From positions 121,650-185,649 of the forward strand of contig NZ_BMEO01000006.1 of NCBI RefSeq assembly GCF_014636635.1: a stretch of DNA of 64,000 bases. Direction: 5' to 3'. The position numbers were made by a program, and so were the translations under genes. The notes beneath the pieces are model-generated. The model worked only from the letters and a program-made list of their open reading frames with translations, did no database searches and was not told the origin of the DNA. Positions within the stretch are counted from its first letter, which is position 1. Every line of letters begins with the position of its first letter. The stretch is from Marinicella pacifica. GTDB lineage: Bacteria; Pseudomonadota; Gammaproteobacteria; Xanthomonadales; Marinicellaceae. Of the stretch, positions 7,708 through 16,671 are shown one piece after another.

Positions 7708-9349
7708 GGTTGTAACGAAAGGTCATGGGCATGCGTCGATCGGTGCCGAGTTTCATACCACTCACGGCCGGGCCAATGGCGGCCTGATAACGCTTATATT
7801 CGCTGCGATTAACTTTTTGGATTACATCCATGACCACTGATTGCTCAAGCTCTAAGACTTTGGCAATTGATTGTGGTGATTGTCGTTGTTCGATGTAGGC
7901 GTTTAAGATGGCATCGAGGATGTCATAATCGGGCAGACTGTCGCTGTCTTTCTGATCGGGTCGCAATTCTGCGGATGGCGGCTTCGTGATGATGTTTTCA
8001 GGGATCACCGGCTGCTTTTCGTTTCTGAATTGGCATAAGGCAAAAACTTGTGTTTTATAAACATCATTAATCGGCGCAAAGCCGCCGACCATATCGCCGT
8101 ATAGAGTGCTGTAACCGACTGCGGATTCACTTTTATTACTGGTGGCGAGCACCAGTTTATTCTGGTTATTAGAAAATGCCATGAGCATCAAACCACGGAT
8201 TCGGGCCTGTAGGTTTTCATCGGTTAAGCCGCGATGATAGTCATTAAAATGATCGCTTAACTGTTCTTCTAAAACGCCGTGGACAGCTTTAATCGGCACA
8301 ATGTCATACTGAATGCCGAGATTCTTCGCCAGCTGCCGGGCATCATCGACAGAATGATCTGAGGAATACTTAGATGGTAACAGCAGGGCGTGAACTTTTT
8401 CCGGCCCCAATGCATCAGCCGCCAACGTGGCCACCAAGGCCGAATCAATACCGCCGGATAAACCCAAAACAACCTCTCGAAAACCATTTTTCCTGCAGTA
8501 ATCTCGAATCGATAAAACCAGGGCGGCATATAAATCACTCAGCGGATTTTTATCTACATTTCTGTCGGCCATTTGATTCAATGTATGGGTTTCAATGGCT
8601 TCCTGAAAGCCCGGTAATTGTTCGCTGCTGTCACCGTTAATCAGTCCGCTGTGACCGTCGAACAGCAAATCATCCTGTCCACCGATGGCGTTAACATAGA
8701 CCAGGGGTTTATTGAGATCACGTGCTGTTTCGGCGAACTGCTGATGCCGGCGTTCGGGCTTACCCAGGGCATAAGGAGAGGCACCTAAGTTTATTAATAA
8801 TTCCGCGCCGTGCTGGGCTTGATTTTTGACCGCCTGCGCCTGGTGCCACAAATCCTCACAAATGCTGACGCCAAGTGAGATGTCTTTACCCTGATCGGTA
8901 ATTTGAAAAACACCATCACCTGATCCCGGGACAAAGTGTCGGGTTTCATCGAAAATCAGATAATTAGGCAGCTCCTGTTTATCATAAAAACCCAGTAATT
9001 CACCGTTGTGAACAACCGCGGCACTGTTGTAACAGCGCGGCTGACCATCTTCACCCACCGGTGCTGTGCGTGGCAAACCGATAACAGCGACAAGATCCGT
9101 GCATTTTGGCACAATTTCATTCAGGGCATGTAAACAATCACCGACAAAATAGTCATGCAACAACCAATCGCCACAGCCATAACCGCTGAGGGTTAATTCC
9201 GGAAAGACAATCAAATCAGCGTGATCCTGATGAGCTTGTTCAACGGCGCTTAAAATACGTTTTTGGTTACCGCGAATGTCACCGGCGGTGGTGTTGATTT
9301 GCGCCAGGCAAATACGCAATTGCGCTATGTGCTTTTCTTGGGCTGTCAT
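7700..9349 (-). CDS. nadE: Glutamine-dependent NAD+ synthetase
   Basis: A 549-residue two-domain enzyme that amidates nicotinate adenine dinucleotide to NAD+. The N-terminal nitrilase-like glutaminase domain (about 10-260) has the Glu in FPELTLSG and the nucleophile Cys in GVSICEDLW. The C-terminal synthetase domain (about 275-549) has the PP-loop LGLSGGIDSALVATL and the conserved TSNKSE and YGDMVGGF segments. Its ATG follows directly after the nadC stop, so the genes are coupled. Length is normal for the proteobacterial form. Confidence 0.97.
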   Translation of the reverse strand: MTAQEKHIAQLRICLAQINTTAGDIRGNQKRILSAVEQAHQDHADLIVFPELTLSGYGCGDWLLHDYFVGDCLHALNEIVPKCTDLVAVIGLPRTAPVGEDGQPRCYNSAAVVHNGELLGFYDKQELPNYLIFDETRHFVPGSGDGVFQITDQGKDISLGVSICEDLWHQAQAVKNQAQHGAELLINLGASPYALGKPERRHQQFAETARDLNKPLVYVNAIGGQDDLLFDGHSGLINGDSSEQLPGFQEAIETHTLNQMADRNVDKNPLSDLYAALVLSIRDYCRKNGFREVVLGLSGGIDSALVATLAADALGPEKVHALLLPSKYSSDHSVDDARQLAKNLGIQYDIVPIKAVHGVLEEQLSDHFNDYHRGLTDENLQARIRGLMLMAFSNNQNKLVLATSNKSESAVGYSTLYGDMVGGFAPINDVYKTQVFALCQFRNEKQPVIPENIITKPPSAELRPDQKDSDSLPDYDILDAILNAYIEQRQSPQSIAKVLELEQSVVMDVIQKVNRSEYKRYQAAIGPAVSGMKLGTDRRMPMTFRYNHE

Positions 9350-10177
9350 TTATTGCACCAATAAACTGTAATCAAGGGCTTTCACCGAGTGGGTGAGGGC
9401 GCCGACCGAGATAAAGTCCACACCGGTGGCAGCGATGTCCGCAACCGTGTCTAAGTTCACATTCCCTGAAGCTTCCAAAGGCGTTTTGCCGTCTGCTAAG
9501 GCAACGGCCTTTCGCATCTCATCATTGGACATATTATCCAGCATAATCCGATAAACATCACAGGCCAGGGCTTGTTTAAGTTCGTCTAAGTTGGTCACTT
9601 CAACCTCGATAAGAACAGCATCATCATGAAAGTCACGGAGCTTTTTCACCGCGTTTTCAATGCCGCCGGCGGCTTTGATGTGGTTTTCTTTCAGCATCGC
9701 CATGTCGTATAAACCCATGCGGTGGTTCATACCGCCGCCTAAACGCACCGCCCATTTATCCAGCACCCGTAAATTCGGCGCGGTTTTGCGGGTGTCCAGA
9801 ATGCGACTTTGACCGGCACATAAATCCACAAACCGGCGGGTTAAGCTGGCGATGCCGCTCATGCGTTGCAATAAATTTAAAGCCACCCGTTCGGCAGCCA
9901 GGACTGATTGAACGGGGCCGGACAGCTCAGCCACCAGTTCTTTGTTTGACACCTGATTGCCATCCGCTTTTTTTAAAGTTACCTCAAGGCTTGAATCATG
10001 CAGCAAAAATGTCTCTTTAAACACCGCTAAGCCGGCGGCGATACCGTCCTCTTTGGCAATTAATTGGGCACTGCAGTGATCATGTTCAGAAATGATACCG
10101 GCGCCGGTGATGTCCTGATGCTGGATGTCTTCGGCCAATGCCGCCGCGATTATCGGTCGGTAAAGTATTGGATTCAT
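9350..10177 (-). CDS. nadC: Quinolinate phosphoribosyltransferase (NadC)
   Basis: A 275-residue enzyme converting quinolinate and PRPP to nicotinate mononucleotide, the entry step of de novo NAD synthesis. Seen are EDIQHQDITGAGI near the start, the DTRKTAPNLRVLDKWAV and GGGMNHRMGLYDMAMLKENH stretches that form the active site, and the C-terminal EASGNVNLDTV barrel segment. First gene of the nadC-nadE-nadD operon, divergent from ribD with only 65 bases between the starts. Confidence 0.97.
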   Translation of the reverse strand: MNPILYRPIIAAALAEDIQHQDITGAGIISEHDHCSAQLIAKEDGIAAGLAVFKETFLLHDSSLEVTLKKADGNQVSNKELVAELSGPVQSVLAAERVALNLLQRMSGIASLTRRFVDLCAGQSRILDTRKTAPNLRVLDKWAVRLGGGMNHRMGLYDMAMLKENHIKAAGGIENAVKKLRDFHDDAVLIEVEVTNLDELKQALACDVYRIMLDNMSNDEMRKAVALADGKTPLEASGNVNLDTVADIAATGVDFISVGALTHSVKALDYSLLVQ

Positions 10178-10242
10178 GGTGTTTGTTTTAATAACTGTTA
10201 AAATAGCGGATTTGCAATCCGGACATTATCGTAAAGCACGCC

Positions 10243-11370
10243 ATGAATCACAAGCGCGAAGATTTAAAATACATGGAAAAAGCCTTCGAACTGGCTGAGC
10301 AGGGCCTGTTCACCACCGGCGAAAATCCGCGCGTGGGTTGTGTGCTGGTTAAAGACGGCCGGATTATTGGTCAAGGATTTCACTTAAAACCCGGTGAGCC
10401 GCACGCTGAAGTCCATGCCTTACAACAGGCCGGAAAACAGGCTCAAGGCAGCACCGCCTATGTCACCTTAGAACCTTGCTGTCATCACGGCAAAACACCA
10501 CCGTGCAGCCAGGCATTGATTGTCGCAGGCATCAAACGGGTGGTTGTGGCGAATACTGACCCTAATGCGCTGGTCGGCGGTCAGGGTATTAAACAACTTA
10601 AAGAGGCTGGTATTGAAGTGACCATCGGCGTTTTAGCTGAATTGGGTGATGATCTGAATGCCGGTTTTTTTAAACGTATGCGCGAAGGGCTTCCCTGGGT
10701 GCGTTGCAAACTGGCCCAGTCTTTAGATGGCCGAACCGCCATGGCCAGCGGCGAGAGTTACTGGATTACCGGCGAAGCCGCCAGACGTGATGTTCAGCAC
10801 TGGCGTGCCAGAAGTGGTGCCATTATCACCGGTGTTGAAACCGTGCTTCAAGATGATTGTCGCTTAACGGTTCGTCCGGATGATTTGCCCGACAATGATA
10901 AGAACAAACCGCATTTTTTCGCAGAACAACAACCACTGCGGGTAATTATTGACAGCCGGTTACGAACGCCATTAAACGCTAAGATCTTACAGCAACAGCC
11001 GGTTCTGCTGGTGTGTGCCGGGGCTTCAGATGAACAGAAAAATGCCTTTCGAGAGATTGACTGTGAAGTTAAGACAATGCCGGGAAAGGATCAGCGCGTT
11101 GATTTAGCCGTGGTGTTGGCTTATTTAGGCGAACAGGGTATTAATGAGGTGTTGGTGGAAGCCGGGGCGACTTTAGCCGGGGCTTTTGTCAAAGCCAATC
11201 TGGTGGATGAACTGGTGATTTATACCGCACCGGTGCTGATGGGTGCATCAGGACGGCCATTATTGGATTTTCACATTGATAAAATGACCGACAGACTCCA
11301 TATTCAGACCATCTCAATGCAAGCTTTTGACCAGGACTGGCGCCTCAGAGCGACCATAGACTATACGTAA
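10243..11370 (+). CDS. ribD: Bifunctional riboflavin deaminase-reductase
   Basis: A 375-residue bifunctional enzyme for steps 2 and 3 of the riboflavin pathway. The N-terminal cytidine-deaminase-like domain (about 1-150) shows the zinc motif PHAEVHAL followed by PCCHHGKTPPC. The C-terminal reductase domain (about 155-375) begins WVRCKLAQSLDGRTA and ends in VEAGATLAGAFV. It opens the rib operon; ribE starts 2 bases after its stop. I searched the 65-base upstream gap for an FMN riboswitch and there is no room for one. Confidence 0.97.
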   Translation: MNHKREDLKYMEKAFELAEQGLFTTGENPRVGCVLVKDGRIIGQGFHLKPGEPHAEVHALQQAGKQAQGSTAYVTLEPCCHHGKTPPCSQALIVAGIKRVVVANTDPNALVGGQGIKQLKEAGIEVTIGVLAELGDDLNAGFFKRMREGLPWVRCKLAQSLDGRTAMASGESYWITGEAARRDVQHWRARSGAIITGVETVLQDDCRLTVRPDDLPDNDKNKPHFFAEQQPLRVIIDSRLRTPLNAKILQQQPVLLVCAGASDEQKNAFREIDCEVKTMPGKDQRVDLAVVLAYLGEQGINEVLVEAGATLAGAFVKANLVDELVIYTAPVLMGASGRPLLDFHIDKMTDRLHIQTISMQAFDQDWRLRATIDYT

Positions 11371-11372
11371 TT

Positions 11373-11975
11373 ATGTTTACCGGAATAATTCAAAGTATCG
11401 GTGAAGTCATCGAGCACAACACCCAGGAACAGGGCGATCTGCGGTTTTACATTAAAACCAGCCTGACCGATTATGATCACATTCACATCGGTGATTCGAT
11501 TGCCATGGATGGGGTTTGTTTAACGGTGGTGGAACGCCAGGATGATGTGGTGGCGGTGGATGTTTCCATGGAAACCGTCCGTAAAACCTCGGTAAATAAC
11601 TGGCAACCGGGAACCGCCGTCAATATCGAACCGGCGCTGACCTTGCAAACACCTTTAGGCGGTCATCTGGTCAGTGGTCATGTGGATGGCCTGGCCACTT
11701 GTGTTAAGCGTGAATCTGATGCCCGCAGTGAAGTCTTTACTTTTCAGTTACCGACAGAATTTGAGCGCTTTGTGGTGCCCAAAGGCTCCATTACATTAAA
11801 TGGTGTCAGCCTCACAATCAATGAAGTCAACGGTGATCAATTCACCGTGAATTTAATTCCCCATACCCTTGAAGCCACTAACTTGGATTCGATTCAGGTT
11901 AACCATCAGGTTAATTTTGAAATCGATACCATGGCCCGTTATGCAGACAAAATGCTGCAGTATTACAACAGGTGA
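11373..11975 (+). CDS. ribE: Riboflavin synthase alpha subunit
   Basis: A 200-residue enzyme that dismutates two 6,7-dimethyl-8-ribityllumazine molecules to riboflavin. It has the diagnostic start MFTGIIQSIGEV and two lumazine-binding repeats: GDSIAMDGVCLTV with the downstream GGHLVSGHVDG, then KGSITLNGVSLTI. The internal duplication and length are standard. It lies 2 bases from ribD and 3 bases from ribB in a tight operon. Confidence 0.97.
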   Translation: MFTGIIQSIGEVIEHNTQEQGDLRFYIKTSLTDYDHIHIGDSIAMDGVCLTVVERQDDVVAVDVSMETVRKTSVNNWQPGTAVNIEPALTLQTPLGGHLVSGHVDGLATCVKRESDARSEVFTFQLPTEFERFVVPKGSITLNGVSLTINEVNGDQFTVNLIPHTLEATNLDSIQVNHQVNFEIDTMARYADKMLQYYNR

Positions 11976-11978
11976 GAA

Positions 11979-13070
11979 ATGCCCTTAAATTTGAATAGTA
12001 CTGTCGAGCTGATTGAAGACATCAAAGCCGGCAAAATGATCATCATGATGGATGATGAAGAACGTGAAAATGAAGGTGATCTCATTATCGCGGCCAATGC
12101 CATCACCCCGGAAGTGGTTAACTTCATGACCAAACATGCCCGCGGTCTGATTTGCTTAACCTTAACCCGGGAAAAATGTGAACAATTAAAGTTACCGCTG
12201 ATGGTGCATGAAAACACCGCACAATTGGCGACCAATTTTACCGTCTCGATTGATGCCGCCCATGGTATCACCACCGGAATTTCTGCCTATGATCGCTATA
12301 AAACCATTATTGATGCGGTTGAAGTCAATGCCAAGCCTGAAGATCTGGTGATGCCGGGTCATATTTTCCCGCTGATGGCGGAGCCGGGCGGGGTATTGTC
12401 CAGAGCAGGGCACACCGAAGCTGGTTGTGACATGGCCTTACTGGCCGGTCGGACACCGGCGGCGGTGATTGTCGAAATCATGAATGAAGACGGCTCCATG
12501 GCACGGCGGGATGATTTGATGAAGTTCTCCAAGCAGCATGGCATTAAAATCGGTACCATTGCAGATTTAATTGAATACCGTTCCATGAATGAAACCACTG
12601 TGACTGTGGTGGATGAGTTTGAGTACGACACACAATGGGGTTCATTTAAAGTCAAAAAATATAAGGATGCGATTGCCAACTGTGATCATTTGGCGTTTTA
12701 TCGGGGCACCATGAAACCGGATAATCCCGTGCCTGTACGGGTTCAGTTTGGTCATTTTTTCCGTGAATTACGTGGTCTGGATTCAAATGATGACTACTGG
12801 ACAGCACAACGGGCAATGAAAACAATCGCAGATCGCGGTGAGGGCGTGTTGGTTATTTTAAACAGCAACGAATCCGTACCGATTGATATCGATGATCAAT
12901 TTAATCAACAGAAAAAGCGAGAGTCTGTGTATCAAAATGTCGGTGTCGGCTCACAAATCCTGAAAGACTTAAACGTCGGTGAAATGCAATTAATGAGCCC
13001 GGAAGCCCGCTATCCGGCCTTATCAGGTTTTGGTTTGACCATTTCTGAATACCTTAAATACGAGAAATAA
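11979..13070 (+). CDS. ribB: DHBP synthase with degenerate GTP cyclohydrolase II-like C-terminal domain
   Basis: A 363-residue RibBA-shaped protein. The N-terminal half (1-200) is an intact 3,4-dihydroxy-2-butanone-4-phosphate synthase: DDEERENEGDLIIAA, HARGLICL, the GHIFPL and RAGHTEA segments are all present. The C-terminal half (about 205-363) aligns in outline with GTP cyclohydrolase II (RELRGLDSNDDYW, QILKDLNVGEMQLM) but lacks the cysteine triad that binds zinc, so it should not have cyclohydrolase activity. A separate intact ribA at the end of the operon supplies that step. It uses ribulose-5-phosphate to make the four-carbon unit for lumazine. Confidence 0.95.
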   Translation: MPLNLNSTVELIEDIKAGKMIIMMDDEERENEGDLIIAANAITPEVVNFMTKHARGLICLTLTREKCEQLKLPLMVHENTAQLATNFTVSIDAAHGITTGISAYDRYKTIIDAVEVNAKPEDLVMPGHIFPLMAEPGGVLSRAGHTEAGCDMALLAGRTPAAVIVEIMNEDGSMARRDDLMKFSKQHGIKIGTIADLIEYRSMNETTVTVVDEFEYDTQWGSFKVKKYKDAIANCDHLAFYRGTMKPDNPVPVRVQFGHFFRELRGLDSNDDYWTAQRAMKTIADRGEGVLVILNSNESVPIDIDDQFNQQKKRESVYQNVGVGSQILKDLNVGEMQLMSPEARYPALSGFGLTISEYLKYEK

Positions 13071-13072
13071 TT

Positions 13073-13507
13073 ATGAATATTGGTATTGTATTGGCGCCCT
13101 ACTACAAGCATATTATCGATGGCTTATATGAAGGTGCCACCCGTTATTTATCCGCCAAAGGCATTGATTTTCAGTATTTTGAAGTCGCCGGTGCCTTAGA
13201 AATCCCTTTAGCCTGTCAAATGCTGGCTAAAACCGAACAATTTGACGGTCTTATCGCCTTAGGCGCGGTGATTCGCGGTGAAACAGCGCATTTTGATTAT
13301 GTCTGTGCGGAAAGCGCACGGGGTTTAATGGAAGTGTCTCTGCAACACAATATCCCCATCGGTAACGGTATTTTGACGGTTGAGAATGAAAGTCAGGCGC
13401 TAGCCCGGTCATCAGAAGATGAATCGATGGGCAAACATAACAAAGGCAACGAAGCAGCCCATGCGGTCGTCAGCTTGCTTGAATTGAAGAAAACCCTGCA
13501 AAGATGA
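13073..13507 (+). CDS. ribH: 6,7-dimethyl-8-ribityllumazine synthase
   Basis: A 144-residue lumazine synthase that joins the four-carbon unit to the pyrimidine. Seen are GALEIPLA, the ALGAVIRGETAHFDYVC active-site stretch and the phosphate-binding GNGILTVENE. It is slightly short at the N-terminus compared with the usual 150-160 residues, but no better start exists because ribB ends 2 bases before. Its stop overlaps the ribA start by 4 bases (ATGA). Lumazine made here is also the antenna pigment of PhrB-type photolyases, one of which lies at 38175-39653. Confidence 0.96.
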   Translation: MNIGIVLAPYYKHIIDGLYEGATRYLSAKGIDFQYFEVAGALEIPLACQMLAKTEQFDGLIALGAVIRGETAHFDYVCAESARGLMEVSLQHNIPIGNGILTVENESQALARSSEDESMGKHNKGNEAAHAVVSLLELKKTLQR

Positions 13508-14082
13508 GTTTAAGGTTTATCTCACAGGCAGAATTACCCACTGAATTCGGCACTTTTCAGGTTCATGTCTTTGAACACAAAGGCCAGGAACACCTGGCGC
13601 TGGTGATGGGCAGCTTGTCTGAAAGTGATGTTATCCTCACCAGAATCCATTCTGAGTGCCTCACAGGCGATGGTTTGTTCAGTTTACGCTGTGATTGCGG
13701 ACCACAACTGGCACACGCCATGCAAGCCATCCAAAAAGCCGGTCAGGGCGTCTTAATCTATCTACGTCAGGAAGGTCGGGGCATCGGACTCACTGAAAAA
13801 ATCAAAGCCTACCAACTCCAAGATCAAGGCATGGACACCTTCGACGCCAACATCAAACTCGGCCACGCCGCTGACAGCCGCGACTACGGCATGCTCAAAG
13901 AGGTCTTCGCCCATCTCAACGTCAAACAGGTCGATCTCATGACCAATAACCCCGACAAAATAGAGGCCTTAGAATCTCAAGGCATCAGCGTACACAAACG
14001 CATTCCCTTACACGTCGGCCATAATCCCCACAACAAACGCTACATCGACACCAAAAGAAACCGATTTAAACACCTGGATTAA
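13504..14082 (+). CDS. ribA: GTP cyclohydrolase II
   Basis: A 192-residue stand-alone enzyme for the first committed step of riboflavin synthesis from GTP. The zinc motif SECLTGDGLFSLRCDCGPQL is complete, followed by YLRQEGRGIGL and the C-terminal TNNPDKIEAL. It closes the five-gene rib operon and overlaps ribH by 4 bases. It complements the degenerate cyclohydrolase domain in ribB. Confidence 0.97.
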   Translation: MSLRFISQAELPTEFGTFQVHVFEHKGQEHLALVMGSLSESDVILTRIHSECLTGDGLFSLRCDCGPQLAHAMQAIQKAGQGVLIYLRQEGRGIGLTEKIKAYQLQDQGMDTFDANIKLGHAADSRDYGMLKEVFAHLNVKQVDLMTNNPDKIEALESQGISVHKRIPLHVGHNPHNKRYIDTKRNRFKHLD

Positions 14083-14084
14083 TT

Positions 14085-14111
14085 GGGCCTGTCTAAAACA
14101 GGCCTATAATT
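14085..14111 (+). terminator. Probable terminator of the rib operon
   Basis: GGGCCTGT and ACAGGCCT form an 8-base stem with a short loop directly after the ribA stop. The following tract (ATAATTT) is only moderately U-rich, so efficiency may be partial. Confidence 0.55.
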
Positions 14112-14458
14112 TACATTAAGTTTTAAAATAACGTCTAACAACATATAGATAGGCTAATAACCTAACAATATACATTAACCATAAATCACTCCATAATTTA
14201 ACATAATATATATTATGCGCATAACTATATTGACAATAATAAGGATAAATTACTTCAATGGATGCCCAACTAAAGTCCTTAACTTCTGACAACTAAACTA
14301 GTTAATTTCCTATCAAAGTGGTTAATTAATTATCCATGGTTTTTGAGCGAAATAATTTATAAAAAAGTTTAATAACAAATTAACCGTATATGTTATTCAC
14401 TTAGACAATAATATTGACTGTCAGTATTTGGCTTACCCCCACTGAAAGCAAATTTTGC
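14112..14458. other. AT-rich intergenic region without recognisable gene
   Basis: About 350 bases, strongly AT-rich with runs such as AATATATATTATG. I see no open frame with a ribosome site, no RNA gene and no clear promoter pair. It marks the left edge of an accessory patch that runs to the IS30 element at 16600. The composition contrasts sharply with the rib operon just before it. Confidence 0.6.
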
Positions 14459-15097
14459 TCAGACACTTCCACTAACGAAGATCTCAGTAGATTCGTAGAA
14501 CTGAGCTGCAAATAAAATCCCGTCTTTAGTACTTAAAATTCTGTATTGGAAGATTTCTCTGTTATCTCCATAAATTGGCTCATATTGTAAAATTGACTTA
14601 ACTCTATTGCAAAAATCAATAATTTCAGACTTCACATAAGGGTTCCCTTTTCTAGTTCTAGAATTAAATCTAGGCGATGCAACAAATAGGTGTGAAAAAA
14701 TTTTTTTATTGTAGTGATAAAAATATATCCCTTTAACGATGTGTTCAACACATTGATCAAAACGATTTCTATCAATCTTATGCACTATACCCGTTGGTGA
14801 ATTAATTTGAAGTTGGGGCTTGAAAAAATTTGCGTATGCAATGGGTTTCCTTGATACTGCTCTTAGTGTTTTTCCAAAAAAAAGGTCGTTACCAAATTTA
14901 TTGGCATCATCGTCATATACTAAAAGTGTCCTTAAAAATTCATCATCCCTTGCCTTATCGTTATTGTGTTTTTTGCATGAGCGAACAGTAATCAAGTTTT
15001 TACGATACCCATCTGGAAATAAACATTTGGGAGGTACGTGTTCATCTGTTGTGGCTATGTCATCGCACATATAGCATGTATCATCCAGTAAATTCAT
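14459..15097 (-). CDS. HNH-endonuclease-like protein
   Basis: A 212-residue protein with an N-terminal zinc-finger-like pattern: CYMCDD, then EHVPPKCLFP, then SCKKHNNDKARDDEFL. The order Cys-x2-Cys, Asp-Glu-His, Cys-x2-His-Asn-Asn fits a variant HNH nuclease motif with structural zinc ligands. The remaining 150 residues are unfamiliar. Codon use is AT-rich like its surroundings, which suggests horizontal acquisition. Family members of this shape occur in phage and defence islands, but no defence partner is recognisable here. Confidence 0.6.
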   Translation of the reverse strand: MNLLDDTCYMCDDIATTDEHVPPKCLFPDGYRKNLITVRSCKKHNNDKARDDEFLRTLLVYDDDANKFGNDLFFGKTLRAVSRKPIAYANFFKPQLQINSPTGIVHKIDRNRFDQCVEHIVKGIYFYHYNKKIFSHLFVASPRFNSRTRKGNPYVKSEIIDFCNRVKSILQYEPIYGDNREIFQYRILSTKDGILFAAQFYESTEIFVSGSV

Positions 15098-15161
15098 ATT
15101 AATTTTTCTAACACACGTTTTTATCAGAAATCTATTTACTACTAGTTAATCATTTTATCTT

Positions 15162-15512
15162 TTAAATAGTAGAATTCTTAACTAGCTCTAATTCAACAAG
15201 CAAGTCTTCTATATTTAATTTTTCAAAGTCTTCTTTAATTAACTCATATACAAATGTTCGTATTGGCATCATGGTAGTAAGATTTGAATTAGTTTGATTA
15301 AATCCAGGACCTGAATATGGCATAAAAACATGACTTAGGCTACACGATCCTCCGGAGATATAATCCGATCTATTATTAACTGAGGACTCATGTATTGATT
15401 TATTAGGATTGATGCTAACGTAAACTTTATTTTCCTTGGTTCCTTTTCTATATATATAATTTAAACCCCATTTATTATTATTTTTTCTGTTAATTCCAAT
15501 CTGTATATTCAA
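15162..15512 (-). CDS. Hypothetical protein, AT-rich patch
   Basis: I do not recognise this 116-residue protein. It is rich in asparagine and serine (NRKNNNKWG, SSVNNRSD), has a hydrophilic N-terminal half and a helical C-terminal part (VYELIKEDFEKLNIEDLLVELELV). The 64-base gap to the HNH-like gene downstream on the same strand allows a two-gene unit. The ATG at 15512 has no strong ribosome site, and the IS30 left end lies 25 bases beyond it, so the promoter or start may have been altered by the insertion. Confidence 0.5.
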   Translation of the reverse strand: MNIQIGINRKNNNKWGLNYIYRKGTKENKVYVSINPNKSIHESSVNNRSDYISGGSCSLSHVFMPYSGPGFNQTNSNLTTMMPIRTFVYELIKEDFEKLNIEDLLVELELVKNSTI

Positions 15513-15537
15513 GGGCAGTTTATTTATAAAATTCTGA

Positions 15538-15557
15538 ATTCCATTTGTAAGTGCAAC
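15538..15557 (+). repeat. Left terminal inverted repeat of the IS30 element
   Basis: Reads ATTCCATTTGTAAGTGCAAC; matches the reverse complement of the right end at 18 of 20 positions. Confidence 0.88.
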
Positions 15558-15580
15558 GATATTTTAGTTGCATAAAAAAA

Positions 15581-15658
15581 GTAAGGTGCGTACCGTTGCA
15601 CTTGCTTAATAATACAAAGGAGAATTCAGGTTATGAATCGCTCATATACGCACCTTAC
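15581..15658 (+). promoter_or_regulatory. Inverted repeat bracketing the transposase ribosome site
   Basis: GTAAGGTGCGTA (15581-15592) and TACGCACCTTAC (15647-15658) are perfect 12-base complements. The ribosome site AAGGAG (15617-15622) and the ATG (15633) lie between them. A transcript entering from outside would contain both arms and could fold so as to reduce transposase translation, a known self-limiting device in insertion sequences. Confidence 0.5.
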
Positions 15659-16577
15659 GAGTGAAGAACGATACCACATTTCAGTTTTACGAAAAACTAA
15701 AATCTCACTGTCTGAGATTGCCCGCATATTGGGTCGTAATAAATCCACCATCAGTCGCGAGTTAGAGCGTAATACAGGTAACCGTGGTTATCGACACAAA
15801 CAAGCTGGAGAATTTGCTCAGTCTCGCAAACGTAAAGGCAACAAGCAGATTACCCCTTTCGGCTTTGCCTATATAAGTCACCTAATTGAACAAGATTGGT
15901 CACCTGAACAAATCAATGGTCGCCTTAAAGTCATGGGCTGGATTGATGTACCAAGCGTTGAACGTATTTACTTGTTTATCTATGCTGACAAAAAAGATGG
16001 TGGTAAGCTTTATACTCACCTTCGTTGTCAAAAGAAACGCCGCAAACGTTATGCGTCAGGCCAACAAAGACGAGGACAGATCGTTGATAGACGTGATATT
16101 GATGAACGTCCTGCTGTTGTTGATGAGCGCAGCAGGTTCGGTGACTTTGAGGGAGACACCGTAGTGGGCAACAAACACAAAGGCGTGCTACTTACCTTTG
16201 CTGATCGCAAAACCCGCTTATGCGTTATTAGGGCCCACAAAAACCGACGTGCAGGACTGATAGCCAGCAGTAGTATTAAAGCTCTTAAATCTTTTAATGT
16301 TCACACTGTTACTTACGACAACGGTAAAGAGTTTGCTAGACACAATGAGGTGGCACAAGCTTTGAATTTTGATGTTTACTTTGCTAAACCCTATGCTTCA
16401 TGGCAACGGGGAACCAATGAAAATATGAACGGACTCATCAGACAATATTTGCCAAAATCTGTTCGTTTAGATGACGTGACTATAGAACAAACGCAGTTTA
16501 TTGAGGAGCGTTTGAATAACAGACCGAGAAAAGTCCTTGGCTACCAAATACCCCTTGAAGTGTTATCTAGATGTTAG
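15633..16577 (+). CDS. IS30-family transposase
   Basis: A 314-residue DDE transposase. The N-terminal helix-turn-helix (YTHLTSEERYHISVL, then LSEIARILGRNKSTISREL) binds the inverted repeats. The catalytic core has the three acidic residues in context: FGDFEGDTVVG, VTYDNGKEF and the glutamate in GTNENMNGLIRQYLPK. Length is typical for IS30. A good AAGGAG ribosome site lies 10 bases before the ATG. Confidence 0.96.
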   Translation: MNRSYTHLTSEERYHISVLRKTKISLSEIARILGRNKSTISRELERNTGNRGYRHKQAGEFAQSRKRKGNKQITPFGFAYISHLIEQDWSPEQINGRLKVMGWIDVPSVERIYLFIYADKKDGGKLYTHLRCQKKRRKRYASGQQRRGQIVDRRDIDERPAVVDERSRFGDFEGDTVVGNKHKGVLLTFADRKTRLCVIRAHKNRRAGLIASSSIKALKSFNVHTVTYDNGKEFARHNEVAQALNFDVYFAKPYASWQRGTNENMNGLIRQYLPKSVRLDDVTIEQTQFIEERLNNRPRKVLGYQIPLEVLSRC

Positions 16578-16580
16578 CCC

Positions 16581-16600
16581 GTTGCACTTGCAACTGGAAT
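16581..16600 (+). repeat. Right terminal inverted repeat of the IS30 element
   Basis: Reads GTTGCACTTGCAACTGGAAT, the counterpart of the left end at 15538-15557, located 3 bases after the transposase stop. Confidence 0.88.
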
Positions 16601-16671
16601 CCACCAATCATAAAAAAACAAATAATGCTCTTTTGAGTTTTATTGTGTGCAAAGCCCAGCATACAGGTTAT

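Larger units (their letters stand above)
15538..16600 (+). mobile_element. Complete IS30-family insertion sequence
   Basis: A 1063-base element with 20-base terminal inverted repeats (18 matches) and one IS30-type transposase gene. Both ends are intact, and the reading frame is uninterrupted, so it may be active. I could not see a convincing target-site duplication (flanks TGA on the left, CCA on the right). Confidence 0.88.

Noticed and set aside
10178..10242. FMN riboswitch before ribD
   Set aside because: The gap is only 65 bases and has none of the conserved RFN helices.
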